Position numbers and translations under genes: made by a program. From NCBI GenBank assembly GCA_963576725.1, contig OY755238.1:23512845-23576844 (forward strand): a DNA stretch of 64,000 nucleotides, written 5' to 3'. Origin of the DNA: Azorinus chamasolen (Eukaryota; Mollusca; Bivalvia; Cardiida; Solecurtidae). The notes beneath the pieces are model-generated. The model saw only the letters and a program-made list of their open reading frames with translations, was not told the origin of the DNA and made no database searches. The first letter of the stretch is position 1; each line of letters starts with the position of its first letter. This document shows positions 30,446 through 41,498 of the stretch, piece by piece.

Positions 30446-30812
30446 TACAGTGCTCCCTCTCTACAACGACACCCTTTGGGATACGAAGAGTGTATGTGTT
30501 GTTCAGAGGGAGTTATTATAGGGAGGGAAAATCAAACATAATTAGCTTGTTTACAGATTCCCAGATAAGGTGTATTTCGAGAACTAAAACCGTTATGCCT
30601 CTATCAAACCCTATGTTGTGACCACTCTTTAGAATCGTCACAAAGTGACGATTCTAAAGAGTGGTCACAACATAGGGTATGATGGAGGCATAAAGAAAAT
30701 ACGATGAACAAAAGTTGTTTCTAGAGCCTTGTTGTTTCGGAAACAGTGACATGCGTTGTTTTAAGGAGGGAATCGTTATTGGGAGGGTCGTTGTAGGGAG
30801 GGAGCACTGTAT
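30446..30812. mobile_element. TA-G MITE, copy 1
   Basis: TACAGTGCTCCCTCTCTACA to GGGAGGGAGCACTGTA, 367 bp. The centre is a long perfect hairpin of CATAGGGT...TTTAGAATCGTCAC and its complement. Copy 2 at 51231-51597 has the same length. Confidence 0.92.
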
Positions 30813-31234
30813 AAAAGAAAATGAAAGGCTGAACACAATTTGTCTAAAAAGATTGATGTAACTGAATTTTTCCAGACATCACTTTCTCTTGAGAATAGAC
30901 TGCTACAATTTAGGACGACTGAACATTTAAAACATCAACGTGGCTGGTCTCCTGTGTAAAATTCTTAAACGTCATATGCGTGGACAAGCAGTAATAGATG
31001 CTTCATTTTTGACAAGAAAAACACATTTACGTCCATCCGTCGGAAACTGTGATGTTGGTATTGTTATTAACTATTTGTAACTTGTAACTATTTGTATATG
31101 ATGTAGACACAGCTCATAAATTGTTTCTCTGACCAAGCGTCTGTTCTTGGTATACAGCTTTAAAGTGGCATGTTAACTGAACATTTTAAAATAATTTGTG
31201 GATTTTGCTCAAAGTTCATGTTTGCAACACCATG
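30813..31234. other. No recognisable feature
   Basis: About 420 bases between TA-G and the 22-bp satellite. No gene or repeat seen. Confidence 0.4.
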
Positions 31235-32545
31235 ACTGTTATTGGCATGCCATGACTTGCCTATGTATGGTATGTCTGGCCAGCGTATGCCATGATTGTC
31301 TGGATACGCCATGCATGCCCGTGATACGCAATAATTTGTTTAGATACTAGTACGCTATGACTGGTATGTGAACGCTCTAGATGACGAGGGCATGCCATGA
31401 CTGGCAGTGGTATGCCATGACTGATCTATGTACGCTATGACTGGTCTGTATACGCTATGCATGACCAGGGTCCGGATATTTGCCATGACTGGTCTGTGCA
31501 TGCAATGTCTGACCAGGGTATGCAATGACTGATCATGATATGCCATGACTGGTCTTTGTGCGCTATGTCTGACCATGATATGCCATGACAGGCATGGATA
31601 CGTCATGATTGACCTAGATACGCCATGGCCGGACTGGATATGAAACGCCTGACCCTGGTACGCCATGACAGACCTGGATACGCTAAGGCGCTATAACTTG
31701 CATGGCTACGCCATTCGTACATCATGACTGTCAAGAGTTTGACATAACTAGACTGGCTACATTATGAATGGTATGGATACACAATGACTGAACTGGGTAC
31801 GCCACGACCGGCATTCGTACTCCATGACTAATCTGGGAACGCCATGACTGGCACGGATACTCCATGACTGCCATCGGTACACCGTGACTATCATGAGTTC
31901 TCCATGCAAGGCCTGAGTACGCTATGACGGGTATGGCTACATCCTGACATATCTTGGTACCCTTAGGGGTCCTCCTTGGCCGAGTGTTTATGGTATTCGA
32001 CTGACAATCGCTTAGCCCCTCACCGCTGCGGTCCGAATCCCGGTCTGGGCCTTTGGATTTTCCATGTGAGGAAGCCTTCCAGATGGCTTTCGGTAGGTCG
32101 ATGGTTCTACCCGGACGTTCTTCTGTGCACAAAACAAAGCAATTTGTTCCGTGCACAGAGAACCTCTAGGTTCTTCATCCATCTGTAATTAGCTGGACGT
32201 CGTGATATGACGTTGAATGCTGTTAAAGCAACGTAAAATCCGATAAAACCAAACCAAACCAACTTGGTACCCTTTGTTTGGCTCTTTACGCCATGAAAGG
32301 TGTGGGTACGTGATGAATGCCATGGGTTCGCCATGTACACCATGACTGGCATGGATACATCGAGACATACCTTGGTAGACTATGGTTTGCTCTTGTACGC
32401 TATGAAAAGTATGTGTATGCCTTGACTGGCATGGATTCGCCATTACTAGACTTGATACGCTGTGACTGGTAAGGGTATGCCATGACGGGTCCGGGTATAC
32501 CATGACTGGCTGGATGTTTGGGTACCTCATGACTATCTTGTATAC
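31235..32545. repeat. Degenerate 21-23 bp satellite, split by a SINE
   Basis: Repeated TACGCCATGACTGGCCTGGA-like units, much diverged, from 31235 to about 31967 and again from about 32276 to 32545. Minus-strand ORFs of up to 141 codons run through it and into the SINE, so they are not genes. Confidence 0.8.
31968..32275 (+). mobile_element. tRNA-headed SINE
   Basis: Head GGTCCTCCTTGGCCGAGTG (A-box-like TTGGCCGAGTG) and a weak B box GGTCCGAATCCC, then body CCATGTGAGGAAGCCTTCCA, and tail AAAACCAAACCAAACCAA. The head resembles a Leu/Ser-type tRNA. It sits inside the 22-bp satellite, so it inserted after that array formed. Confidence 0.85.
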
Positions 32546-32679
32546 CTATTGTCATGAAGCAGCTTATTTGAAAAATAAAACTCAAATAGTTAACATTTTC
32601 TAATAAACGGAGAATGTAAAAGGTTCATGTTTATAGAAGAGAAGCCTGATCTATGGCCCCCACATTCATCGATGCATTA

Positions 32680-32886
32680 TACAATAAAACCCTTCTAAAC
32701 CGGAATTCTAGTAGAGAAGAAATAGGATAGTTTGAGGCAGGCGATTGCTTAATGCAGGGTGAAAGTCATGTAAAAAGCTCATACAGGAGCTTTCTGTCCG
32801 ACTTTCACCCTTCATTAAGCTGAACCTGTCTCCAATGCGGATATTTATACTACATTTAACGTCCTAATTAGAAGGCTTTTACTGTA
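32680..32886. mobile_element. TA-D MITE
   Basis: TACAATAAAACCCTTCTAAA to GAAGGCTTTTACTGTA. GTGAAAGTCATGTAAAAAGC / GGAGCTTTCTGTCCGACTTT. Confidence 0.88.
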
Positions 32887-33179
32887 TTGTGTTCTGGGAA
32901 ACAATGCGCTGGACAACGGCATCACACAGACATGTGCAAACAAGTCAATATAATTTATTTCTGCGTCAGCAATAGACGATAGTGCATAGCTGTACGCATG
33001 TCGGTACTTGATGATGGTTTATTTTTACAGTACAATTAGACTTAGCTGTTGCACTAAAAGTTTTCGTCTGGCAATGTTCCTGCCTAAGTGAGATTTAACA
33101 AAAACAGATTGACCGAGCGTTATGCTAGTTTACGTTATAATCAACATAGTAGACCTCGTTAAATGTAGAACAGAATCAC

Positions 33180-33425
33180 TTAATCCTTTCCCTGCTCAAT
33201 ATGCATGGAAGATATAATGACTTAATGCATATTTATTAGCTATTTTGATAATGCAATTTTGTCAAGAGGGTATTTTGCTTTGACAAAAACTGCATAATCA
33301 TATCTATAGCATGTCAAACGCAAACAGAGCAGACCCTGATCAGACGGCTCCTGTAGGAGCCGTCTGATCTGGGTCTACCCTGATTGCAAATGCTTGTAAA
33401 TGTGTTTTTATGAGGAAAGGGTTAA
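33180..33425 (+). mobile_element. TTAA-A3 MITE
   Basis: TTAATCCTTTCCCTGCTCAA to GAGGAAAGGGTTAA. Long inner palindrome with core CTCCTGTAGGAG; TTTGACAAAAACTG marks A3. Confidence 0.88.
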
Positions 33426-33507
33426 CCCACTACCCGCTTTAAACAAAATGATGTATGTTCACTCATAGTTCCGGTGCAATTTTGATTTCTCCGATTCAAT
33501 TAAGATT

Positions 33508-33710
33508 TGACCCTTTCCATGTCCTGCGTTTATTACAAATTTCAATACCTACTGAATATTCATGGACAAATTCATGGAATATTGTATCCATTTTAGAAAG
33601 TAAGTAAAGTAACAGATATTTCAATTTCCATTAGCAAACAGAACAGACCCTGACCAGACGGCTCCATAGGAAGATGCATGAAAACATGTTTACATGAAGG
33701 AAAGTGTTAA
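33508..33710 (+). mobile_element. TTAA-A2 MITE, hairpin right arm deleted
   Basis: TGACCCTTTCCATGTCCTGC to GGAAAGTGTTAA. After GACGGCTCCATAGGA the right arm is missing and the element jumps to AGATGCATGAAAACATG. Confidence 0.8.
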
Positions 33711-33989
33711 ATAAAACTATTGACAGAGTGTCAAATAGCTTGACTGCTGATTGGACGCCTGTTTCATCTAGATGTAAGTTGTTTGCAAAAGGAAGCCATG
33801 TCGCATTAACCGAGATATGGTGTAAAGCTTGCTTTCAGACATTTCCAACAAGATTTAAATTTGCATCATGAAAATAAATTGTTTCAAAAAATAATTACTG
33901 CATTCATTTTATGACGCAAGTCTGTCAACAAAACATGTTCAGAAAGAGAATAATATATTGTCATATTTGATGAATACTATTCTTAAGCC

Positions 33990-34150
33990 TTCCAGTGCTA
34001 GCGTTGTCGTCTGCTGGTCAGTCACATTATCGACTGCTGGTCACATTGTTGTCTGCTGGTGACATTGTCGTCTTCTGGCCACATTGTCGTCTGCTGGTCG
34101 TCGGCTGGTCACTTGTCGTCTGCTAGTCACATTGTCGTCTGCTGTGCAAA
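33990..34150 (+). repeat. Short tandem repeat, CATTGTCGTCTGCTGGT units
   Basis: About eight imperfect units of 16-20 bases. It carries no other signal. Confidence 0.75.
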
Positions 34151-34212
34151 TTTGCCTCTGCTTCCATATTTAGCGTGGGCGATTGTTCAAATGCTTTATG
34201 AAACGATACTTA

Positions 34213-34283
34213 AAGTGTCAACAGTTTGGATCCTGTTGAGATGCCGAGTTACTCGGCATCTCATCTGGATCCAGACTCTATAT
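34213..34283. mobile_element. TTAA-H core hairpin
   Basis: AGTTTGGATCCTGTTGAGAT, GCCGAGTTACTCGGC, ATCTCATCTGGATCCAGACT: a near-perfect palindrome without clear TTAA ends. Confidence 0.7.
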
Positions 34284-34992
34284 ATATATGATATCACAAA
34301 CTCGTATCCGTGGCACTGATGGATCCAAAATGGGCTGAATTCTTTTACTCTTATTTCACAACTGCATTTCTGTTCGATAAAGCAATGACTGCTACAATCG
34401 GTATACATACAAGCGTAGTGCATGCCAGTAGGTGAGACATTCATATTTGTCTACTCGAGAAACAATTTTATTACGCCAGGCGAAGTCGAGTCGTAAAATA
34501 GGTTTCGAGGATTCCCACAATCCCATGCAATATTTATTAAACCGTCCGTCAATGTCTGAAATGTTCCAGCGCTACAGACAATACGGTTAATATCTTTGTA
34601 CCTTATCTACTAAAGTTAAACATAAATGCTTACTACCCATAACTATATCTATACAATATACTGAAAAGTATAATAATTTCACTGCCTCCTGCTGTTTAAC
34701 CATTCTGTCCATTCATTTACAACTGTATACATTATATTTTGTAAACTGTGACCAAACTAAACGATATGTTCTGTTCTGTTGTGTTATTTCGACCACTAAT
34801 TAATCCCCACTTCCTATGTTTGTTCTAATGAGTGATCATGTGAGAGGATATGATGGAGATTTAAGAAACTAAGATATATGATACACACTGTAGACGTATA
34901 CCTCTGACGTCTTTGACAAATTATATCAAGATCGTATACTTTATTTTACTATTAACTTGTTTACCGAAAGAGTCGGCAGCATATTGCACTCG
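34284..34992. other. 700 bases without a recognised feature
   Basis: AT-rich, no ORF with a domain, no MITE ends found on either strand. Confidence 0.4.
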
Positions 34993-35199
34993 TTAACCCT
35001 TTCCCTCATATTTACCCTTTTGACGCATCTGTAAAAGTCCCTGTTTTGAAACCATTGTGATTAATAGAGCATTTGCTCCATTGGAGCAAATGCTCTATTT
35101 ATCACAATGGTTTCAGAATACACAATTCTAAATGCTCCTTTTCGGTAGATTTATTCAAAGAGGTTGTGTCTAAAAGTAGCCTATGAGGTAATGGGTTAA
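34993..35199 (-). mobile_element. TTAA-B MITE
   Basis: TTAACCCTTTCCCTCATATT to GAGGTAATGGGTTAA. Core CTCCATTGGAG; a small deletion removes part of the right shoulder. Confidence 0.88.
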
Positions 35200-35276
35200 G
35201 ATCATATTTCGTTCGCAGCACCCGCTTTGAAAAATGGACGAGTTCTAAATTTCATTTTGGACGAGTTTCTCATATA

Positions 35277-35605
35277 ACAAGAGCTGTCACAGGACACCGC
35301 GCTCGACTATTCTCAGAATTGTTAGTGTAAAAATGCTTGATAGTGGAGTAAAATAGTGTCCAATGATACTAGAAGCAAGTAATCAGTCTCAGTAAAATAT
35401 CTTTAATAGTATTCAGGATGTAGGATCTCTTTGAACTCTTTAATGAAAGAGAAAAGCTTAAGTAAAAAGGGCAATAATTTCTGTTAAAATGCTTGACATA
35501 GTAATGTACTCTTGCCTACATATGAAGCTTGATGTGGTTAATAAGTGTTCCAAATTTCAAAGATTTATCTCAAGGATTATATAAATAAGTGGACTTTAGC
35601 ATCTA
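35277..35605 (+). mobile_element. SINE with GAGCTGTCACAGGAC head
   Basis: ACAAGAGCTGTCACAGGACA, then GCGCTCGACTATTCT, is a head I know from bivalve SINEs. The body (AAAGGGCAATAATTTCTGTT) is shared with 37500-37618, and the GTGGACTTT end is shared with 40287. The LINE fragment follows at once. Confidence 0.65.
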
Positions 35606-37495
35606 GAATTAGATCATGCCCAGAACTAAAAGGGATAGAAGTTAAAGTAAATAATGTAAAACACACTATCAAAATATCCCAGCTGGCTGACGACACAACA
35701 CTATACTATTCCTAAACGATAAAAAAGAAATACCTATTGCTATTACGCTGGTTGAAGAATATGGAAAATATTCAGGTTTAAAACTAAATAGGAAGAAAAC
35801 AGAAGGTATCTGGCTTGGAAAGACGGAGCACACAGACGAATATTTTGACATAAGTTTTAGAAAGGATGGGGTAAAAGCACTTGGAGTTTATTTTGGGCAT
35901 GATATTAACTTCTGTAATAATAAAAATTGGGAAGGAAAGATTGAAAACACAAAAGTACAACTATAGCATTGGAATTGTAGAAAATTAACATTCTATGGAA
36001 AAATTACAGTAATCAAATCACTCCTGCTTCCAAAATTGACGTATCTCATGCAATCATTTAATACTCCAAAAACTGTTATTAACGAACTGAATACATTATT
36101 TTTCAAATTTCTTTGGAATAATAAGTCCGAAAAGGTAAAGCGAAAGACCCTAATTGGAGACAAAACTAAGGGTGGGCTCAATATGATTGACGTCGAAACC
36201 TACTCTAAATGTATGAAAACAAAATGGGTAAACGCACTTTTAGATAATTCATTTGCTAATTGGAAATTAATACCAGAATATTTTCTTAGTCAGTATGGAT
36301 GTAAGTTTTTAATCTTTAGGATGAACATAGAAAATATTAAAGCGCTTCCTCAGGCACGTTATACTTTACCCTTATTCTATAAATCCGTTCTAGAGACATG
36401 GTTTGATATAACGAATGCCAAATGCATACAAAAACCTTCTACTTTCTACGAAATTCGCAAACAAATGTTATGGGGTAATCGTTACATAAAAATAAAGTCA
36501 AAGAGTCTTATATTTCATACTTGGATCAAAGCTGGATTGATATTTGTAAATGATATAATAGATGAAAATGGAAACATTAATACCAGACAGATATTTGAAA
36601 AATTAGCTGAGAAACAAAACTGGATTTCAGAGATTCATCAAATTAGAGCAGTAATACCAAAAAGATGGCAAGTTATTCTTAAAGAAAATGATTCCATAAA
36701 AACAAAAGTTCGAACATCTTATTGTGTCCATATATGTGCTAACACACTACCATTACACGAGCTATCTAATAAATTTATTTATCAATACCTTGTTAATCGT
36801 AAATTTATAAAACCATACTTGCATGGGTATTGGGATAAGCTCTTTAATGTTAATACAAATTGGGAAAAACTTTATACATTCATACACAAGGATCTCATAG
36901 ATAACAGAGTAAAACAGTACAAATACAAATTAATAAAAAATATAATAGCAACGAATTAAAATCTATTTAAGTGGAAGATAAACAACTCCCCTGACTGTAT
37001 ATTATGTGGAAACATAGAAACAATTGAACACTTTTTCGTTGAATGCAAATACCTACACAACTTCTGGAGTACCACACTTAATATTTTTTAAAAATGCGGA
37101 ATTTCCAAACATCTTAATAAACTACAATACATTGTATTAGGTTATAAAGTAGATGTGATAGAGTACAACTCCATTAATATATTGTTATCATATATAGGAT
37201 TCTCGATATATAAGGTATACTTTTGTAGCAACAGACGGTCTAAAGTATGTAGTATTAATAGAGTGCTCAGAGATGAGCTGTTTTTATTAATAAAATATAA
37301 CAGTAAGTATCGCATTCAATGTCAACTTCTAGAGAAGTTCCGCAACCTTTTGCCTCTTTAATATGACGATGATATGTTTAACTATATTGTGGGGTTTTTC
37401 TCATCACATCTAGTATTTTCTGTAAAACTGTGAAATGTTTTCTTGTTCTTTTCTGTTTGTTTTTTTTATAATGCTTGTTATAATTGAAAAATAAA
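35606..37495 (+). pseudogene. LINE (L1/Tx1-like) reverse transcriptase ORF, 3' part
   Basis: The frame starting near 35620 gives KISQLADDTTLYY, the catalytic motif C of a non-LTR reverse transcriptase, and then shifts frame near 35715. After a stop at about 35966 the long open frame (36036-36959, 307 codons) contains FYGKITVIKSLLLPK just before it and NNKSEKV...GGLNMIDV within, the thumb and linker pattern of L1/Tx1-type ORF2. After its stop and another shift, CILCGNIETIEHFFVECKYL is the C-terminal CCHC zinc knuckle, followed by an ORF ending at 37361 and an AT-rich 3' region ending in TTGAAAAATAAA. The 5' half (endonuclease, fingers) is missing. It is a dead copy with at least three disruptions; the L1/Tx1 grouping is from motif style only. 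Confidence 0.8.
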
Positions 37496-37618
37496 CGGAC
37501 CGACAATTGTCGGTTCCAAAGAGAAAATAAGTGGACTTTAACAAAAACCTTTACCAAAAGTTATAAGTTAAAAAGGGCCATACTTCTGTCAAAATGCTTG
37601 ACAGAGTTATGTAATCAA
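37496..37618 (+). mobile_element. SINE fragment at the Penelope-like 5' edge
   Basis: AGTGGACTTTAACAAAAACC and GTCAAAATGCTTGACAGAGT match pieces of the SINEs at 35277 and 40287. AGTGGACTTTAACAAAAACC lies on both sides of the Penelope-like element (37532 and 40287), which suggests that it inserted into SINE DNA. Confidence 0.6.
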
Positions 37619-40285
37619 AGCTTGATACAAAGCTTTACTCTACATGTTCTCAGACCGCATATCGACAAATTATCTGAACACCAAAGATTCTTCTTGAAAA
37701 TTCCTTTTATTAATAAAGGTATTGATTTTATTGACCTCCAAAGTATTTTTAGAGACAAAAATGTAATTGACACTATTCCTAAATACTTTAAAAATACAGA
37801 ACCACCTATCACCTGCTACAAATATAACAAACCCATCAGAAATACAATTTTCAACTATAATAAAATTGTGGCCGACCTTAATATTAATGATAATATTCCT
37901 GATAATTGAGATTGCGCCACCTCAAAATTTTGCTATTCTCCGGCTGGTCATGTGATTACTGGTAATTTTGAGATAATTAAAGATAAACGTCTACGATCTC
38001 TTTTGAATAAAGGTCCCAAATATAGAATACCATCCTTGATAGATTTTAACTCTTGTCGAGTTCAGATTGCGGAGGCTTTACAAAATTTTAGTATTAAATG
38101 GTGTCGAAGAGAACATGTTGAGTCTAATGCCCTTTCTTGTTGGAAAAAACTAATTTTTGATATAATTGATAAACGCATTTCGTTTTACAGCTCTAATAAA
38201 CACCTTCTTCCACCTAAACCTAGAACTTCATTTAGACATCTTAAAAAGGGTTTACAGGATTTCCATTCAAAATAAGGCATCAAATAATGTGATTATTATT
38301 TGACGATTACATTATATCGATGTCTTGAAGCAGGAAATTATTAATACCAAGTCATACATTTCAGTTACCACTGACGAAAAGACCATCATTTCAGACCATA
38401 TCAAAAAGTGTGAACAATTTGGAACCGATATTAAAATTACACAACATAAACTTCCTACTATGTATTGGTTACCAAAACTACATAAAAAAAACCATATAAA
38501 GCATAAAAAGCGCGTTTCATTGCAAATTCTAGTTCATGTACAACTACTAAATTGTCTATACTTTTGACTTCTTGTTTAACGAAGGTAAAGGAACATGTGA
38601 TAAGACTTATGAAAATTCTGGAATAAATCTCTTCTGGTCTATTAAGAACTCTTCAGAAGTCTTAAACAAACTTAAGAACAAAAGGTATCTTGCATCCACT
38701 GTAAGCACGTACGATTTTTCTACTCTGTACACAACTCTTCCTCATATTTTAATTAAGGATAAGCTTACTAACTTGATCCAGAAAGTATTTGCCCGAGAAA
38801 AAACATCATTCTTGGCATGTAATGCTGAAAAAGCTTTCTTTACTGACGAGCAAATGAAATATTACACCAATTGGACTTGCTCAGAAGTTTGCGAAGCACT
38901 AACCTTTCTTTTGGATAACATATTTGTACGTTATGGGAATGCTATATACCGTCAGGTAATTGGTATTCCCATGGGTACGAATTGTGCACCACTTGTCGCA
39001 GATTTGTTTTTGTACTGCTATGAGAGAGATTTCATGTTGAGTTTGAATCCTCAATCACAAGAAGATGTTATAAAAGCCTTCAATGAAACTTGTCGGTATT
39101 TGGATGATATTTTTAACTTAGATAACCCTTTCTTTGATGCTCTGATTCCTACAATTTATCCTAAAGAACTCAAATTGAATAAAGCTAACCCGTCCGACAA
39201 TTATGCAGCGTTTCTTGACCTAGACCTTAAAATTAATAATGGAATGATTTCTTCTAAAATATATGACAAAAGAGATGATTTTGATTTTAATATTGTAAAT
39301 TTTCCTCATCTTGACGGGGATGTTCCCCGTGCTCCATCTTACGGGGTTTATATATCTCAACTTATTCGTTTTGCTAGAGCTTGTTCATCTATTGACGATT
39401 TTAACAGTCGAAATCTCATTTTAACTGAAAAACTGCTTAAACAAGGATATAGATACCATAAACTAAGAAAAACTTTCTCTAAATTTTACTATCGAAATCT
39501 CTCGCTTATTGGCAAGTACAAATGTAATCTCAAGGTACTTTTGCGACACGGTATTTCACATCCTGAATTTTATGGTGATGTGATTTACAAACTTCGTAAA
39601 ATTATTGGACATACCCATTTTCTCACTTTGTTCAGTAAATATATAAAACAATTCATTAAAAAGGGATATGATCCTGTATTACTACAGCATACTGCATGTT
39701 TGGTTGTGAACCTTTTTACAGTTGGCAATCACGCTGGCCTCTTTGCATGTACGCCGACAAGAAAGGTTTAGTACTCTATGAAGGCGACCTCTTAAATCCA
39801 GAAATGGAAGGAGAACGTCGGATATCTGTACTATTTCATTTTTGTCGTACCCTTTATTACTTTTCTACAGTTACTCTGTTTGCAGCTCAATCATTGAGTA
39901 CACTAGCGATAGGTGGATACAGTATGTTCAATTAAATGTTTTTTGTTATACATGCACTTTACCACTGTATTTGCTGTCGCGGTTGTTGTAGATTAGTCAG
40001 AGAGGGGATACGTTTATTTACACTGTTTGTCTTTTAGGATGGGGATGGAATAAGGGTGAGGTTGGGCGCCCATAAACCGGTTTAAACCCCCGGTGACTTT
40101 TGTCACTGACCGTTCCAAGGCGGTACTTCCATCTTCCTCCTATTGTATGTTTGTTTTGTCTTTGTGCGTCTCTTGTTGTTTTTTCTACCTATGTACATTT
40201 GCTGTTTCCTTGTGTTGCTGTTCGGGCGAGTGTTTGTTCTGTATGTGGTGTTTCCTGCATGACTCATTTTTGTACTTTTAGAAGC
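37619..40285 (+). mobile_element. Penelope-like retroelement, nearly full length, decayed
   Basis: An upstream coding region in pieces (37619-37909, 37910-38275, 38325-38567) leads to the reverse transcriptase ORF at 38572-39771. The first piece includes FLKIPFINKGIDFIDL, the second GPKYRIPSLIDFNSCR and SFRHLKKGLQDFH, and the third LPTMYWLPKLHKK, motifs that precede the polymerase core in this family. A stop at 37907-37909, a deletion near 38275 and a frameshift near 38505 break the original frame. The 3' region 39772-40285 includes the module shared with 2960-3260 and 4005-4272. I see no GIY-YIG endonuclease domain. Confidence 0.78.
38572..39771 (+). CDS. Penelope-like reverse transcriptase core
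   Basis: An intact 399-codon frame. Motif A is YDFSTLYTTLP (residues 47-57, with the catalytic Asp), motif B GIPMGTNCAPLVADL (131-145), motif C RYLDDI (175-180, two catalytic Asp) and motif D FLDLDLKI (214-221). Then come SKIYDKRDDFDF, QLIRFARAC and KLLKQGYRYHKLR, the pattern after the palm that is usual for Penelope-like enzymes. The enzyme would copy element RNA into DNA. The ATG at the start is probably internal, as homologous coding sequence runs upstream across a frameshift near 38505. After the thumb the protein ends about 40 residues past IKKGYDP without an endonuclease, as in EN-minus Penelope-like elements. It could alternatively belong to a separate YLDD reverse transcriptase clade. 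Confidence 0.8.
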   Translation: MFNEGKGTCDKTYENSGINLFWSIKNSSEVLNKLKNKRYLASTVSTYDFSTLYTTLPHILIKDKLTNLIQKVFAREKTSFLACNAEKAFFTDEQMKYYTNWTCSEVCEALTFLLDNIFVRYGNAIYRQVIGIPMGTNCAPLVADLFLYCYERDFMLSLNPQSQEDVIKAFNETCRYLDDIFNLDNPFFDALIPTIYPKELKLNKANPSDNYAAFLDLDLKINNGMISSKIYDKRDDFDFNIVNFPHLDGDVPRAPSYGVYISQLIRFARACSSIDDFNSRNLILTEKLLKQGYRYHKLRKTFSKFYYRNLSLIGKYKCNLKVLLRHGISHPEFYGDVIYKLRKIIGHTHFLTLFSKYIKQFIKKGYDPVLLQHTACLVVNLFTVGNHAGLFACTPTRKV

Positions 40286-40400
40286 AAAAAGTGGACTTTA
40301 ACAAAAACCTTAACCAAAGTGTGACGCCGACGCCGACGCCGGGGCGAGTAGGATAGCTTCACTATTCTTCTAATAGTCGAGCTAAAAATGAAATAATTAT
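40286..40400 (+). mobile_element. SINE tail
   Basis: AGTGGACTTTAACAAAAACC, GACGCCGACGCCGACGCCGG, then TATTCTTCTAATAGTCGAGC and TAAAAATGAAAT: the 3' tail of a common SINE type also ending at 41117 and 44455. Confidence 0.7.
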
Positions 40401-40479
40401 TGAATAAAATGTTTAGCCGTGCAAAGTTGTCCATAGTAACCTATGCAACAGTTGGGTCAGTCGATTTCTCCAACATATC

Positions 40480-41117
40480 TAATAGATAAGATAAAGAATA
40501 AACTAGACTGTCGCAGGACAGCAAAGCTCGTCTATTGTAGACCTTGTCTACAAAGTCCAAAATGTTTTTCTATTTTAACTGAACTACATCAATGTATGTT
40601 AAACCTACTGGCAAACTCTATTCCAAATACCAGCTACCTATGGCAAGTATTTCATGTTGTATTAGTGCATCTTAACACTTACCCCAAATATCTCAGCCCA
40701 AAAAGCTAAATCCAAAACTCAATTTTATTTGAAATTTAAACTACACTACATCAATGTTCAACACACAGGGAACCTCCATTCCAAATATCAGCTTTCTAGG
40801 GCAAATATTGCATGTAGTATTAGTGCATTTCAACACTTACCCCAAAACTTTAACCTTCGTATTTCAGTCCAAAAACCTAAGTCAAAAACAGGTGAAATTT
40901 TGACTTAAATTCAATTTTATTTTAAATTTTAACTACACTACATCAATGTTCAACACACAGGGAACCACAATTCCAAATATCAGCTTTCTAGGGCAAATAT
41001 TGCATGTAGTATTAGTGCATTTCAACACTTACCCCAAAACTTTAACCAAAAGCCAACGCCGACGCCGGGGTAATTCCATAAGCCCCCCCCCCCCCCAATT
41101 TCTTCGAATAGGCGAGT
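40480..41117 (+). mobile_element. SINE with three amplified body units
   Basis: Starts ACTAGACTGTCGCAGGACAG with AGCTCGTCTATTG (same head type as 35277). A body unit of about 185 bp, marked by ACTACATCAATGTATGTTAA or CATCAATGTTCAACACACAG and GTATTAGTGCATTTCAACAC, is repeated three times. The tail GCCAACGCCGACGCCGGGG, a C-run at about 41083 and TTCTTCGAATAGGCGAGTTA close it. Confidence 0.7.
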
Positions 41118-41403
41118 TAAAAAGACAAAACAGACGTCGTTTTTGCAACTGTCTTTACAGAGTGATATTAATGAGTTTGACTGTGAAGGTTCCTTATTTC
41201 TTTTAGGAGATTTTAACAGCCGAGTGGGGGGGGGGTTCAGAGATGATTTGTATTTTATACAACGATCAAGTAGACTACGATGGTTACATACCTCACTAAA
41301 TAAGGCATGCAAATCATGCGGGGTAAAGCTGCTTGATCTTTATAAGTCCACGGGTTTCCGCATAGCTAACGGGCGTATCGGTCACGATAAAGATTGTGGA
41401 ATG

Positions 41404-41498
41404 TACTGTATGTTGATTTATATATGTGTTTGTTACATGTAACTATGATATTTATATGTGGTATGTTGGACAAATGTCCTTTTTCCTGAATACAATCT
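41404..41498 (+). mobile_element. 95-bp insertion in the LINE endonuclease
   Basis: The protein frame stops at GMY and resumes at 41500 with TFASINGASVIDYLL. Between lies AT-rich DNA ending CCTTTTTCCTGAATACAATC. ATGTA occurs at both edges (41401-41405 and about 41500), a likely target duplication. It may be a truncated retrotransposon tail. Confidence 0.65.

Noticed and set aside
31968..32060. Functional tRNA gene
   Set aside because: The head is followed by a SINE body and an AAACC-type tail, and the B box is off consensus.
31731..32156. 141-codon minus-strand ORF
   Set aside because: It crosses from a degenerate satellite into a SINE, so it cannot be a conserved gene.
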